A stretch of DNA of 23,828 bases from Trachelipus rathkii (GCA_015478945.1 JABUQX010013990.1:12501-36328), one strand, 5' to 3'. Numbered from the stretch's first letter, positions 1 to 11,235 are shown. Numbers and translations are program-made. The notes: generated by a model from the letters alone, not told the origin.

Positions 1-2
1 GT

Positions 3-110
3 GTGGTTGCGACATATGATCCATCTGAGGGTAATGTTGAAAAGAGTACGATTTTCTGGGATAATCTGAATGATGTTTTGGATGGGGGAATAGGAGATTC
101 AGTTCATTTG
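3..110 (+). pseudogene. Non-LTR retrotransposon endonuclease fragment
   Basis: Plus-strand open frame from the window edge. Its residues include VVATYDPSEGNVEK, then IFWDNLNDVLD and DSVHL. This order (hydrophobic strand, Y-x-P-S, acidic/basic helix with F-W-x-x-L, then an H-L strand) matches the stretch of APE-type LINE endonucleases just before the catalytic GDLN loop. The expected continuation is absent: from about 111 the sequence becomes the end of an oppositely oriented LINE. The 5' part lies outside the window. It is therefore a fragment of about 36 codons of an ORF2 polyprotein. What is seen is the residue pattern; the family assignment is recognition by eye. Fairly sure of the domain, unsure of the clade. 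Confidence 0.55.
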
Positions 111-1975
111 CCACATATCTGCCCATTCAAGGATTTTTTTTACAGTTGTCACCACCACTCACGGGCAGAGCCCTATTCAAGGAGGGGGTGTAGAACTCTC
201 AAAAGTTCACCCTCTAGCGCAAATTACGCATATGAGCACAGACGCAGGCTTTAAAGTGAGGAGATTAAATTCAGTAGGAAATACAGAAGATGGAAGAGAA
301 TTCCACAAAACAGAGGTGGTGGGAAAGAAGGAAGCACCACAGCAAACTAGCCTGGAGTTACCAATGTCAACACAATACTCGTGCGCAGATACAGCACCCT
401 TTGTGCTACGAAGGCGTCGTAAAGGTGGTGGTACGCGAGTGATAAGTTCCCTCGAGCACTTGCCGCTGCGGTACCTATCGCGCCGCAAAGATAGAGGGTC
501 AAGTGAACTGGAAAGTGCAGAACAGTTTATAAGCCTTTTGGCCTTTGACTCGACCCTATCCAAAAGCCGGGTGAAACCAGAGCCCCCCCCCAGATATGAG
601 AGCAGTACTCCATACATGGGCGGATGAGACCTTTGTATAGCGGAGCAACTGAGAAAAGGAGGAAAGTCTCACAGTCTAAACAGAACTTCCAGTTCTTTGA
701 GGCCGCCCTAGCAACCGTTGTGATGTGAGGTTTCCAAGACATTTTTTTGTTCATGTTAAGGCCAAGGATGTTTATATTGTCAACAGGAGAGACGACAGAA
801 CCGTCGAAAGAGACAGGAAAGTTAGAAGGTATTTTGGAGAAGGAGATTTGTAAAAGTTGGGTTTTTAAAGAATTGAATTTCACAAAGTTATTTCTATCCA
901 TCAGCGAGAATAAAATCGGAAAGATTAAGACGAGAGGCAATTCCAGAAGTAAAAGTGGGAGTAGAATTGATATGAGTTAAAGAATGAAGGGTCGAGTCAT
1001 CGGAATACGAGTGGATAGAGTTAGAGGTGCAGGTGAGATCATTAATGAAAAGTAGGAATAAAGTAGGAGATAAGACAGAACCCTGAGGAACACCACTATT
1101 GACAGAAAAGAAGAAGAAGTCGCCCCATCAACAACAGACGATATTGAGCGATTTGAAAGAAAGCTAGATATAAGTAAGCAAAGAGAAGGAGGAAACTCAA
1201 AGGAGGGGAGCTTGGAGAGCAGTGACGCGTGCCATACTCGGTCAAATGCTTTGGATATGTCAAGCGCCACTACGCAAGTCTCCCCGTAGTTCCTAAGAGC
1301 GAAAAACCATAAATCGGTTAGATAGGAATATATATCACCAGTAGACTTCGTGCAACGAGAGCCGTACTGGCGATCGGAGTGAGTTTCCAAATGATCTAAG
1401 AAGTGAGTTGAGAAGGGTTTCAAAGATCTTAGATAGAATACAAGTGAGAGCTACAGGGCGATAGTTAGAAGGATCAGAGCGGCTTCCTTTTTTCGGAATA
1501 GGTTGGACATGTGAGAGCTTCCAACACTGAGGGAAAGTGCTAGTATTGAGACATAGAGAATATAGTTGAGCGAGGGGCCGAAGAGATTAGCCTTTTCAGT
1601 TGGAGAATTAGCAACACAATGATCAGATCGAATAAGAGGAGGAAAGGCAGATTTACAGAAGTTGCTAGAGATGAAAGATTTGTCAGTAGGAGAACCAAGG
1701 AGGTTAGCGCACTTTCGTTTGATGAAAGTCCGCTTTGCTCGTCGAAGAGTATCCCTGCAACGATTTCTAGCTGAATGAAAATTAGCAAGAGTGATAGGAG
1801 AACGAGAATTTTTCCACACCCGATAGGCACTGTCTCTAGCCTGAATGGCCAGAGAATAAGCACGATCGAACCATGGATTATGAGGAAAGAAAGATTTAGT
1901 TTTAGAAGGAATGAATGAGGAAAGAAAAATTTAGCTGAAGAAGGAATGAACCTGCTCATCCCATCAACGATTACA
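111..1975 (-). pseudogene. Degraded Jockey/CR1-like LINE, ORF2 RT region
   Basis: Reading from high to low coordinates, the order is: a pre-RT region with FPHNPWFDRA and RRAKRTFIKRK (about 1880-1690); IPKKGSRSDPSNYRPVAL (about 1490-1435); RT motif A with VVALDISKAFDRVW (about 1275-1230); motif B with NSGVPQGSVLSP (about 1101-1065); motif C as YSDD (996-1007); then the thumb with LYKGLIRPCMEYCSHIWGG; then a C-terminal tail with LLDRVESKAKRLIN. These are spread over all three minus frames, so there are several frameshifts, and no continuous ORF survives. No ORF1 or endonuclease domain precedes it, so the copy is 5'-truncated. This is reverse transcriptase for target-primed retrotransposition. 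Motif C reads Y-S-D-D, where Y/F-A-D-D is usual. Clade (Jockey versus CR1) is not resolvable by eye. Both ends are approximate. Confidence 0.88.
1879..1948. repeat. 35-bp tandem duplication inside the LINE
   Basis: Two adjacent imperfect 35-bp copies (1879-1913 and 1914-1948). On the minus strand each reads CATTCCTTCT, then a variable triplet, CTAAAT, and CTTTCCTCAT. The two copies differ at a few positions. Because 35 is not a multiple of three, the duplication moves the upstream segment (VDGMSRFIPS) out of frame with the downstream FPHNPWFDRA segment. Confidence 0.75.
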
Positions 1976-2160
1976 GCTCCCTCCTTATCTTTTAAATCTT
2001 TATACATCCATCATTATTCCTTATTGAGGTAGCCAATTTGCTATCATCTGCAAACTTGGAAACCTTACATTTAAGTCCCTGATCTAAATATTTTATACAT
2101 GTATGAGGAACAGCCACTTGACCTAAGAAATCGTTACGGACCACAAACATGTCTCCTCAT
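1976..2160 (-). pseudogene. Second LINE relic: RT motif C (FADD) fragment
   Basis: A minus-strand frame reads YLDQGLKCKVSKFADDSKLA followed by TSIRNNDGCIK and a stop. FADD lies at 2043-2054. This is the classic LINE RT motif C neighbourhood (I/L-N-D-L-D, then the K-F-A-D-D-T/S-K strand), and it differs from the YSDD copy next to it, so it is a separate element. Upstream, the expected GVPQGS motif B is only weakly visible, so either a deletion has removed bases or that part is decayed. Downstream the reading is interrupted near 1975-1990, where the other LINE begins. Role: relic of reverse transcriptase, non-functional. Confidence 0.65.
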
Positions 2161-2197
2161 TTCCATTAATAAATACTTTTCATTTTCATTGATTAAC

Positions 2198-2258
<61 letters not shown>
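2198..2258. repeat. (ATT)n microsatellite
   Basis: About 20 perfect ATT units directly follow the LINE fragment. Confidence 0.97.
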
Positions 2259-2576
<318 letters not shown>

Positions 2577-2612
2577 TGCTTAGCTCCATCCATTAGATGA
2601 TAAATTTTTCTT

Positions 2613-3108
<496 letters not shown>

Positions 3109-3232
3109 CAGGGTGTATCGTTAATATTGCGAAAAAATTCAGTATGATATTCCTTGCATAAATATAAGATAATATGTGTCAATAAACATTTCACCGAAAA
3201 CGCCTCGTTTCCAAGATACAAGGTGATGAAAC
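3109..3232 (+). repeat. Left terminal inverted repeat (124 bp)
   Basis: Begins CAGGGTGTATCGTTAATATT and ends at ...AAGGTGATGAAAC. It matches the reverse complement of 4646-4768 apart from a 1-nt length change and two or three mismatches close to the tip. The promoter of the transposase and the transposase binding sites are expected here or just inside (inference). Confidence 0.95.
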
Positions 3233-3424
3233 TTATGTGGGACATATCTGATATATTCCATTGCCCGTCCCGTGCCACATCTCAACCTTTAATAATAAGC
3301 ACAAATATACCGTAGGAAAGGTTACCTACCTGTTATTTACTAGTTCCGTATCTCGCTTCATTTATACATATACTAGTCCGTGTCGCGTCAAGTTCTGTGT
3401 TCAAGTGTTGCTCATATTTTCAAA

Positions 3425-4494
3425 ATGAATTACACAAATAGTGAAATGTGCGATATGCATTTTGTTTACTGTCGTACGAACGGTAATTCATTAACAGCCA
3501 TGCGTCTCTATGAAGAAATGTACCCTAATCGTGTCATCCCGCATCATACTATGTTTGCACGTCTCCATCAACGTTTTAGAGAAGCAGGAAGTTTTAAAAA
3601 ACTTACTAATGGAAACGGGAGACCTCGCACAGTATCAACTCCAGATGTCGAAGAACAGGTTCTCCAAGAACTTGAGGACAGTCCTACAACAAGTACCAGA
3701 AAGATTGCTGCAACACTACATGTAAGTTATTCAACAGTTTTCAGGGTATTGAAAAATCAACTTCTGTACCCTTATCACATCCAACGAGTGCAGGAACTTG
3801 TACCAACAGATTTTCCTGCAAAAGTAGCTTTGTGTCGATGGATGCAACAGAAAATTGCAGACAATCCTCACCATTTAGCAGAAATATTGTTCACCGATGA
3901 GGCAAATTTTTCCAGAGACGCCATATCGAACTTCCACAACAATCACATATGGGCTGATGAGAACCCACATGCAATAGTTGAAAGCCGCCATCAACACCAG
4001 TTTTCATTGAATGTATGGGTCGGAATTGTTGGCGACCATTTGATAGGTCCATTCTTTTTACCAGCGAGGCTTACTGGAGACGTTTATCGCCAATTTCTTG
4101 AACATGACTTGCCTACACTACTGGAAGACCATTACAATTAAGATCGAAAATGTATTTCATGCACGACGGCGCTCCAGCTCATTTCAATTTAGTTGCTCGT
4201 AACTATTTGAACACTGTATATCCACGCCGTTGGATAGGTCGAGGAGGTACAGAACCTTGCCCTCCGCAGTCTCCAGACCTAAATGCATTGGATTTCTTCT
4301 TGTGGGGTCACCTGAAACATTTGGTTTATACAGCAACAGTTGAAAGTCCCGAAGAATTAAGGGCTCGCATAATCGCATCTTGTGACACAATTCGGCACAC
4401 ACACGGTATATTTGAACGTGTCCGCCAATCAATGCGTCGCAGAATAGAGGCCTGTATTGCCGCTGGGGGTGCTCATTTTCAACATTTGTTATAA
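3425..4494 (+). pseudogene. Mariner-like transposase (DD41D), one frameshift
   Basis: DDE/D transposase that would cut and rejoin the element's ends in the nucleus. I choose ATG 3425 (MNYTNSEM) over 3380 because the motif run begins there. Order: N-terminal helix-turn-helix with MHFVYC (residues 1-60), G-R-P-R linker (65-68), second HTH ending LLYPYHIQRVQEL (to about 120), then the catalytic core. The three catalytic Asp codons are in ILFTDEANF (3896-3898), MHDGAPAHF (4165-4167) and NALDFFLWG (4291-4293). Exactly 41 residues separate the second and third, hence DD41D. The WIGRGG signature is present. The frame breaks around 4129 (LED/PLQLRSKM): the frame moves back by one base, consistent with a one-base loss, and a stop follows at 4139-4141. 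Otherwise the length (about 355 codons) fits the family. The C-terminus is GGAHFQHLL. A possible AATAAA lies at 4572. Confidence 0.93.
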
Positions 4495-4645
4495 CCTTAG
4501 TGCACCATTGCTTCGTACTATTTCTGTTGTATATTTTCTTCTGTGCAGTAATGTATGTATTCTTATAATTAAATAAATTGAATGAATTTGTTAATTACCT
4601 TTCCAAATTTAGTTTACTGTTTATTGTAACTTAATGTTTAAATAG

Positions 4646-4932
<287 letters not shown>

Positions 4933-4953
4933 TTTAAAATAGTTTTTTTCAAT

Positions 4954-5031
4954 TAATCGTCATCGTCATCGGCAAAATTTGCTCTAATCGTCATCGTCAT
5001 CGGCAAAAATTTCATAATCGTCCCATCACTA
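4954..5031 (-). repeat. Possible hAT-type terminus with tandem subterminal repeats
   Basis: Two copies of TAATCGTCATCGTCATCGGC followed by AAAA(A)TTT (4954-4980, 4985-5012), then a partial third copy ending TCCCATCACTA. On the minus strand the end reads TAGTGATGGGACGATTATG, which resembles the T/CAGNGATGGG ends of hAT elements, and short direct repeats just inside the end are typical of them. Only one end is visible. It may equally be a plain 30-bp minisatellite. Confidence 0.35.
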
Positions 5032-5136
5032 ATATATATATATATATAAGACGAGCTACACTTTAAAGGTATTTCATTCATTATTTATTAGGAAATCATG
5101 TGGCTTTAAAGATGAAGTAACAATAGAAAAGTGCGA
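5032..5136. other. Short TA tract and unique spacer
   Basis: About 18 bp of TA repeat followed by unremarkable AT-rich sequence. No gene is seen. Confidence 0.6.
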
Positions 5137-5300
<164 letters not shown>

Positions 5301-6733
5301 GTCATTCCATTAGTAATAATATCCGGGGATCTAAATTATAAAAAGCGAAAACGACAACAATACATGTTTGGGTAGGTTTAAAAAAACATTCTCGAGGAAC
5401 CAGTGAATGTTTTGTCATTTCCTGTTGACCCCATAATCATTTTAAAATTAGTCGGCTACGTCATCGCATCCCTTTATTTTTTTATTTACAATTAGGAAAA
5501 TAAAAACTAATTTTAGGAAAAGTTTTTGCAATATTTTTTTTTAAAAAAGAACAACGGCAAAACCGGACCATTCTAATTATAGACAAAAACAAGTATAAAT
5601 TTTTTTTTATTCAGCGCAATAAAATACATAACAGGTATCTTATCATAAACTCCGGCTGAGAAAACCCTGGTTATGTCGTCAAAGTACGATTTAACTGCGC
5701 AATTATGCTACTAACATGACCACGAGAAATCCCTACCCATCCCCTTCAAAGAATGGAAGCTCAATGCTTAACCAATTTGGAAAAAGTATAATTTAGCTTT
5801 TGAATCTGAACGATAATTCATTACTTGATTTAAATCCGTAGAAACTAAAAGATAATTTCCAGCTGCTCACCATACTAACTGGCACATTCATCAAAGACAC
5901 TAAGAAGTACTGTACTCAATCCCAAATCGAATAAGACTTACTCACTTATCTACGGTGTATTAACTTTCAATAAGCCACTTTCATGAATTACACAGCCACA
6001 CCATAGCGAACAACAGGACATCTTGACTACGTACAAGGGCATTCTATCGAAAACGTGCGTCCTTTGAGGATTCAGATGGGGCATCACAATAACTAGAAAA
6101 TCATGCTCTACATTAATTAAACTCAGTAGATTAGGGAATCCACTCCACTCTCATGTAAACCATTCTCACATCATTCATAAACATCTATCCCTTTGTCACT
6201 CTTACCAGATCTAATAAGGTATACTTTCATATATACCTCACCATATACTAGGGAATAATGGACTTTGAGGCCAAGCCGACGTACATACCACTATCACCCA
6301 TAGTCTCAATCTCCAGATATTCCCTTAGTGAAATTCAATGTGTTAGGTTCTATTTAATCTAACACAGATCCAACCAGCTTCACTATCGTCATTACATTAA
6401 CATTTTAGATGTCTATCATCGCAGGAAATAAGATTATACCTTAAACCAAGCGACCGGGAATCTACTTACGAGAGCTGTTCACAATCGAGAAATTACGACT
6501 AATTAATCCTATTAAATAACAGAACCTGTTGGCAGAAAAAAAATGCCATAAATCTCATACAAATTTATGGTCAAAATACTAAGTTTCTATACAACTGCAA
6601 CCCATTACAATAAACCAATTAGTAAGGAAATAAGGTTAGGATATTTCTAATGTATCATGATATTGAATATCTAAAGTAGAGTATTTCTAAATCTTAAGCA
6701 AAAAATAAAGGCAGTACTATATTCAACTAAAAT
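5301..6733. other. Non-repetitive AT-rich region without a recognisable gene
   Basis: Both strands are full of stops and I recognise no protein motif. Much of 6100-7000 has more C than G on the plus strand (for example 6181-6240 and 6361-6420). Decayed transposon sequence is possible, but nothing shows it. Confidence 0.6.
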
Positions 6734-6864
6734 AAGTATGTTCAACTTTCAACTAAACAATATGGAAAGTATGTACAACTTTCAACAACTCAATATAGAA
6801 AGTATGTTCAACTTTCAACTAACACTATGAAAAGTATTTACCTTCCAACTACACAGATTAATAG
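6734..6864. repeat. 33-bp minisatellite, about 4 copies
   Basis: Units start at 6734, 6767, 6800 and 6832, each beginning AAGTATGTTCAACTTTCAAC or a close variant. Periods are 33, 33 and 32. The last copy is the most diverged. The units abut with no spacers. A partial unit (ATTCAACTAAAAT) precedes the array. Confidence 0.88.
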
Positions 6865-7149
6865 AAAAGCTGCTCAATAGAGGATACTAAAAGTTATTCA
6901 TATATTATCCCTTACACACTATAATAGGATAGAGGTACTAAATATCAGGACAGCGATCATCTCCCAATTCCCGCAGCGGCACAAACTATCTAATCCAACA
7001 TTGGAACCCATAAACGTTTTGTTTATATACTAATTATCCAAATACTCCCAATGAATCACCTATTCTCTCGCGTCCTCTATATCTATAGTATTGTGATTAT
7101 TAGTATATAATAATAAGATAAACATACATATAATAGACATGTGTATGTA
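6865..7149. other. AT-rich region, nothing recognised
   Basis: Short unique stretch with stops in all frames. It grades into TA and GATA repeat near 7100. Confidence 0.55.
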
Positions 7150-7830
7150 TAGATTTAAATATAGTATACTGGTTTCTAAAGCCATAAATATATATATATA
7201 TGTACTTAAGTAATATAATAATAAGTTATTAATATATTTATAAAATTTAAAATTATTATCATATATAATATTGTAATAAAGATAGAAATATAGAGATAAA
7301 GATAGAGAAACACAAATAAAGATAGAATTATAAAATAGAATTAGAACTAGTCGATAATAGATATAATTACAAATATAAAGACAGAGTAGATAAATAGTAA
7401 AGAAATATAGATTATAAGAGATAGAGAAATAGAGATGATAGATCAGATATGGAGATATATAGATAGAGACATAGGAATAAAGATAATGGTATAAGATAGA
7501 TAGATAAGCATTCAAGTATAGGGAGGAAGATTTAGAAAGAGAAACTTAATTGATAGAATAGATAGATAAGAGAGAAAATGGATTATTGAAGATAATGAAT
7601 AATGAATAGATAGATCTAGATAGAATAAGATATGAGAGTAGTAATAAATGAATAGATAGCGAGAGGTAATATATGACTAATGACTTACTGATATGATAGA
7701 AGATATTAAGGCACTAATAGATAGATAACGATCATAGATAGACTAGATAGATAGATACAGAATATCTAAAATAGAGATAAGGTATAGATTAGATTAGAAT
7801 ATGATAAGATAGATAGATATATTTAATAAT
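7150..7830. repeat. Degenerate GATA-rich, C-poor tract
   Basis: Dense GATA, AGATA and GAGATA words (for example TAGATAGATAG near 7498 and 7735-7760) with very little C on the plus strand. It is an imperfect tetranucleotide satellite of about 680 bp. The minus-strand frame at 7060-7515 is a low-complexity reading of it, not a gene. Confidence 0.8.
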
Positions 7831-8060
7831 TATTATTAGTAATAAGTATAATGAGATTTAATAATTATGAATCAATAAACAACATATTATACAATGATAT
7901 AACTATCATAATTATACTACTTATTATAATGATATAACATACATGATTAAAGATTAGTAATCAAATTTAATATATGTAATAGGTATATAATATATAAAAT
8001 AATCATAAGATTATATATAAAGTATTATATAATATTGATAATAATATATGAGGTATGATT
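7831..8060. repeat. Degenerate AT-rich repeat
   Basis: Mixed TAATA, ATATA and TATAATA words. No gene is seen. Confidence 0.6.
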
Positions 8061-8079
8061 GCGCCGTACTTATACATGA

Positions 8080-8980
8080 TTAGGTTTTGTGAGGTGATAT
8101 CTGGAAGAAGTTTGAGAGTGATTGGTAGACTAAATGATTTTGAAGGGTGTGTAAAAGGATGGTTTTGAAAGTAGAGAACGTAGATAAGAGTAAGGTTAGG
8201 TTACGAGTTGAAGGACAGGTCCTCGGGTTGAATCGTTATGCTAGAGTGGATGGAGCAGGCTGGAACACAGTGAGGTGAGTTGTTTGAAGATATTAGGATA
8301 TATATATGATTGAACGAAAGGTGAGAACGGAATGATGTCCGAGTGTAGTAGGTAACGATTGTGAATTGCAGGAAGGAGGCTGGTGGAATTAAATCCCCTT
8401 GGTGGATGGGAAGAGACTAAGTCTTGAGTAGCGTCCTGAGGGTGTTTGGGCATGATGTAAAGATTTGTTACCTGTGTTAATGGATAGTAGTGAAAAACTA
8501 TGGTCTGGATGAGAGGTATATCGTATCTAAATGGTCAAATTGTGTCTCGATGCGCACATCCTTTTATGGGAGGGAGAGGCTCGTGTTATAGGTGTGAGAA
8601 AGAATTGATAAACATGAAGGAATGAACGTATTAAAGAGTTGTATGGTATGAAAAAAGTGAATAAATGAGATGAATAAATGAAAGTATTTTAAGATGGTTT
8701 GGTCATGTGAAAGAATGGATGAAAGTCGGTGGGTGGTTAAGTGGATGCTACTCAAGTGTGAGTGTGTTGGGATCGAACTGGATCGGAGACCGAGAAAAAG
8801 GATGGATATGAGTACACGGCAAAAGAACTGTCTGGATGGAGTGAACATGTCGGAGTTGGCAGCGGGCAAGAAAAAGTGGGCATAATATGGAGAAAATAAA
8901 TGGCAGGATTGTTACTGGGTTTTGTGAGGGGCGTAGTTGTTATGTTTGTGGCCCACCAGGCCAAGGAATGAGCCCTACAT
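8080..8980 (+). pseudogene. LINE relic: C-terminal part of RT polyprotein
   Basis: Scattered plus-strand segments keep the order of a LINE ORF2 C-terminus. First comes VLKVENVDKSKV (8162 on; the post-RT 'K-V-N-x-D-K-S/T-K' strand), then LVDGKRLSLE and LLPVLM (about 8395-8500; the 'L-V-P-V-L-x-Y-G-S-E' thumb region). These are followed by LRWFGHV (8689-8709), a shift into ERMDESRWVVK, then CECVGIELDRRPRKR (about 8755-8800) and KNCLDGVNMSELA. The segments are joined by frameshifts and stops, so the copy is dead. The catalytic RT motifs are upstream of what survives and are absent. The 'L-R-W-F-G-H-V-E-R-M' to 'G-R-P-R-K-R' arrangement is well known from arthropod LINEs. Clade not determined; both ends approximate. 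Confidence 0.72.
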
Positions 8981-9179
8981 TGCGCGAGATGCCACTAGTG
9001 AGGGTCCGTGCGCGGTTCGCTGACCTCTAGAGTGGATTTTCTAGTGCAGGTCGCAGTTCCCACTAATATGGCGTATAGAAAGGATGAGGTAAGTGCTGCG
9101 ACTTTCTTTTTCGACTCTGTGTCTATTTTCTTGCTCTACTTTTCTGTTTCTGGTAAACTGTTACGCACCTTAGATATTT
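8981..9179. other. Unique spacer
   Basis: Moderately GC-rich to about 9060, then AT-rich. It may include the LINE 3' untranslated region. No gene is recognised. Confidence 0.4.
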
Positions 9180-9420
9180 AATTATAACGCCAGCAAATAA
9201 AAATAATAGTTGGCTAAGTCTTTAGAGAAATACCGAAAAGTATTGCAAGTGATCCCGACCCAACACGACACAAGTACCGACAAGTACGAAAAGGCTCCAA
9301 GTACGCAAGCTAGGCAAGTACAGTGGTTTTAGAAACTGCAAGTACAGGAACTTGAAAAGTACTCCTAAAAATGTTACTTAAGTACAAGTACAAGTACTGT
9401 GGTTTTAGAAACCAACCCTG
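9180..9420 (-). mobile_element. hAT-like element end with AAGTAC subterminal motifs
   Basis: Nine copies of AAGTAC lie at 9272, 9282, 9299, 9316, 9340, 9357, 9380, 9386 and 9392. The 14-bp phrase GTGGTTTTAGAAAC occurs twice (from about 9322 and 9399). The outer end is CCAACCCTG (9412-9420), so the minus strand starts CAGGGTTGG, like hAT termini. Repeated short motifs just inside the ends are the transposase binding pattern of hAT elements. No transposase and no partner end are visible, so this is a fragment or a non-autonomous copy. The inner border is a guess. Confidence 0.55.
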
Positions 9421-9429
9421 ATATGATAA

Positions 9430-9432
9430 TAC

Positions 9433-9464
<32 letters not shown>

Positions 9465-9500
9465 ATTATATATATATATATATATGAGTATGTAGTATAG

Positions 9501-9539
<39 letters not shown>

Positions 9540-9589
9540 ATAATATATATATACGGTATATATATATAATATTATATATATATATATTA

Positions 9590-9639
<50 letters not shown>

Positions 9640-9776
9640 TATATATATATATATATTATACTATACCCATATATATTATGATAGCGGTATATATATATAT
9701 AAATCTATATAGCCAAAGAATAAGGGCATCACATGATACGGCGAAATAGTATATATAATTATATATATACTTATAT

Positions 9777-9809
<33 letters not shown>

Positions 9810-10345
9810 TAAATATAGGGCTCAGAAATGATATAATTAGTACCAATAGTTAATATTATTATTTTATCTATATATAATATATATATGGAGTAATATAATA
9901 TAAGCCAAATATATCACTACCAGAGGTCTATAATATATGAATAGCACCATCAATATAATATATAGATAATAAAGGCTATAAGGATTATTAAGAATATATA
10001 TATATATAATATATAGGCATATATGTATATATATCCAGTGTTTATATATATATAATATATATATAGTACTGAAGGTATATAAGTAGATATATATATATAG
10101 TACTCAAAGTATATATATACTATAATAATAGTTAGTGATATATATAATATATAGTAGTATATCATTTATTACATAAATATATCATATTATATACGCTATA
10201 TATATGAGATTGATATATATGCAGTTCTGTTATCAACTAATATTAATTATATCGGACTATCTATTGTTCTATCTATTATAGTATTAAACAGACTTTCCTA
10301 CTATACTTATAATAGTTAACAGTTATATATACTTATATAATATAT
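9430..10345. repeat. Degenerate (TA)n-derived region
   Basis: TA runs broken every few bases (ATTATATA, TAGTATA, ACGGTATA) with short unique islands (9710-9750, 9815-9850, 9905-9950). No gene. The irregular breaks could be real decay or uncorrected sequencing error in a TA tract. Confidence 0.75.
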
Positions 10346-10742
10346 GGGTGTCCCGGGAGGAATGTGAAAAACTTCAAGAGTGTATTTACGTAAGTCATTT
10401 GAAGAAAAAAGTTAACTCAACATAGGTCGGAATCGACATGCTTAGCCGCTAGTTATGTTAGGGTATCTTCATGGGACGAACAACAATATTTTATCGGTCA
10501 AATTGTTTGGGCCACACTTTTGCTCGTCTCCAAAAATTGTAAGGGGTGTAGTTTACTTTCATGAAAAGCATGTTAAGTGGAAAATGTTATACTTTCAACA
10601 TAGTTTGATTGGGTTCTTCCTCCGTGTGAGGATAGCCAATAGAGTATCGGGGGTTGATGAACGTATGAGCACATAAAAATTGTGAAAGAATACCTTTTAT
10701 TTCACAACAATTACAGTAGCAAGAGTAATGTACGAACAAACT

Positions 10743-11235
10743 TCATGATATGTTAAAATGACCACCGGGCGGAAGTGAATACACACTGTGCGCGAGTTAG
10801 CTATGGGTTATGAGGGCATCTCTCCAGTATTTGAGGATTCAGCCGAATTTCATCAGCAGCATTAAATACTATATGAATTAATTCGTTGCGATTATCAATC
10901 ATCACTGCATAGACAAGCTCTTTCATGTGTCTCCCTCGGCCGATCCAGCGGTTTGGATATATTTGATCAAGATACTCACACGCTATGCAATGTGAATGTG
11001 CAGGTGCTCTGCCGTGTTACAGATACATCGCAGCTCTGATTGCCAAAGGAACATCCTCCAAAAGAATTGGTAGTTCGTTTTCTAGAAAATTCCAGTACAC
11101 TTTCCCCATAAGACAACCGTTGCAGACATGTGGATCAATAAGCCGATTTCTAATGATACGGTTGATACCACACCACAGGAAAATCTGTGTTGAAAGTTGC
11201 TTTCATCTGTAGCATAAGGATTATTGAGCCCCATA

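Noticed and set aside
232..627. 131-codon plus-strand frame
   Set aside because: It is the antisense of the LINE C-terminal region; the minus strand carries the recognisable motifs.
747..980. 77-codon plus-strand frame
   Set aside because: Antisense of the LINE RT thumb region, with no motif of its own.
1540..2007. 155-codon minus-strand frame
   Set aside because: A composite: its first part follows the FADD fragment and the duplicated segment, then it runs out of frame through the LINE. The real pre-RT motifs are in another frame.
6734..6864. CRISPR-like array
   Set aside because: The 33-bp units abut without spacers, and the genome is eukaryotic. It is a minisatellite.
7060..7515. 151-codon minus-strand frame rich in Tyr, Ile, Leu
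   Set aside because: Low-complexity reading of GATA/TA repeat.
9080..9100. Splice donor (GAGGTAAGT) after a short open stretch
   Set aside because: No upstream coding evidence and no partner acceptor in frame; the motif is common by chance.
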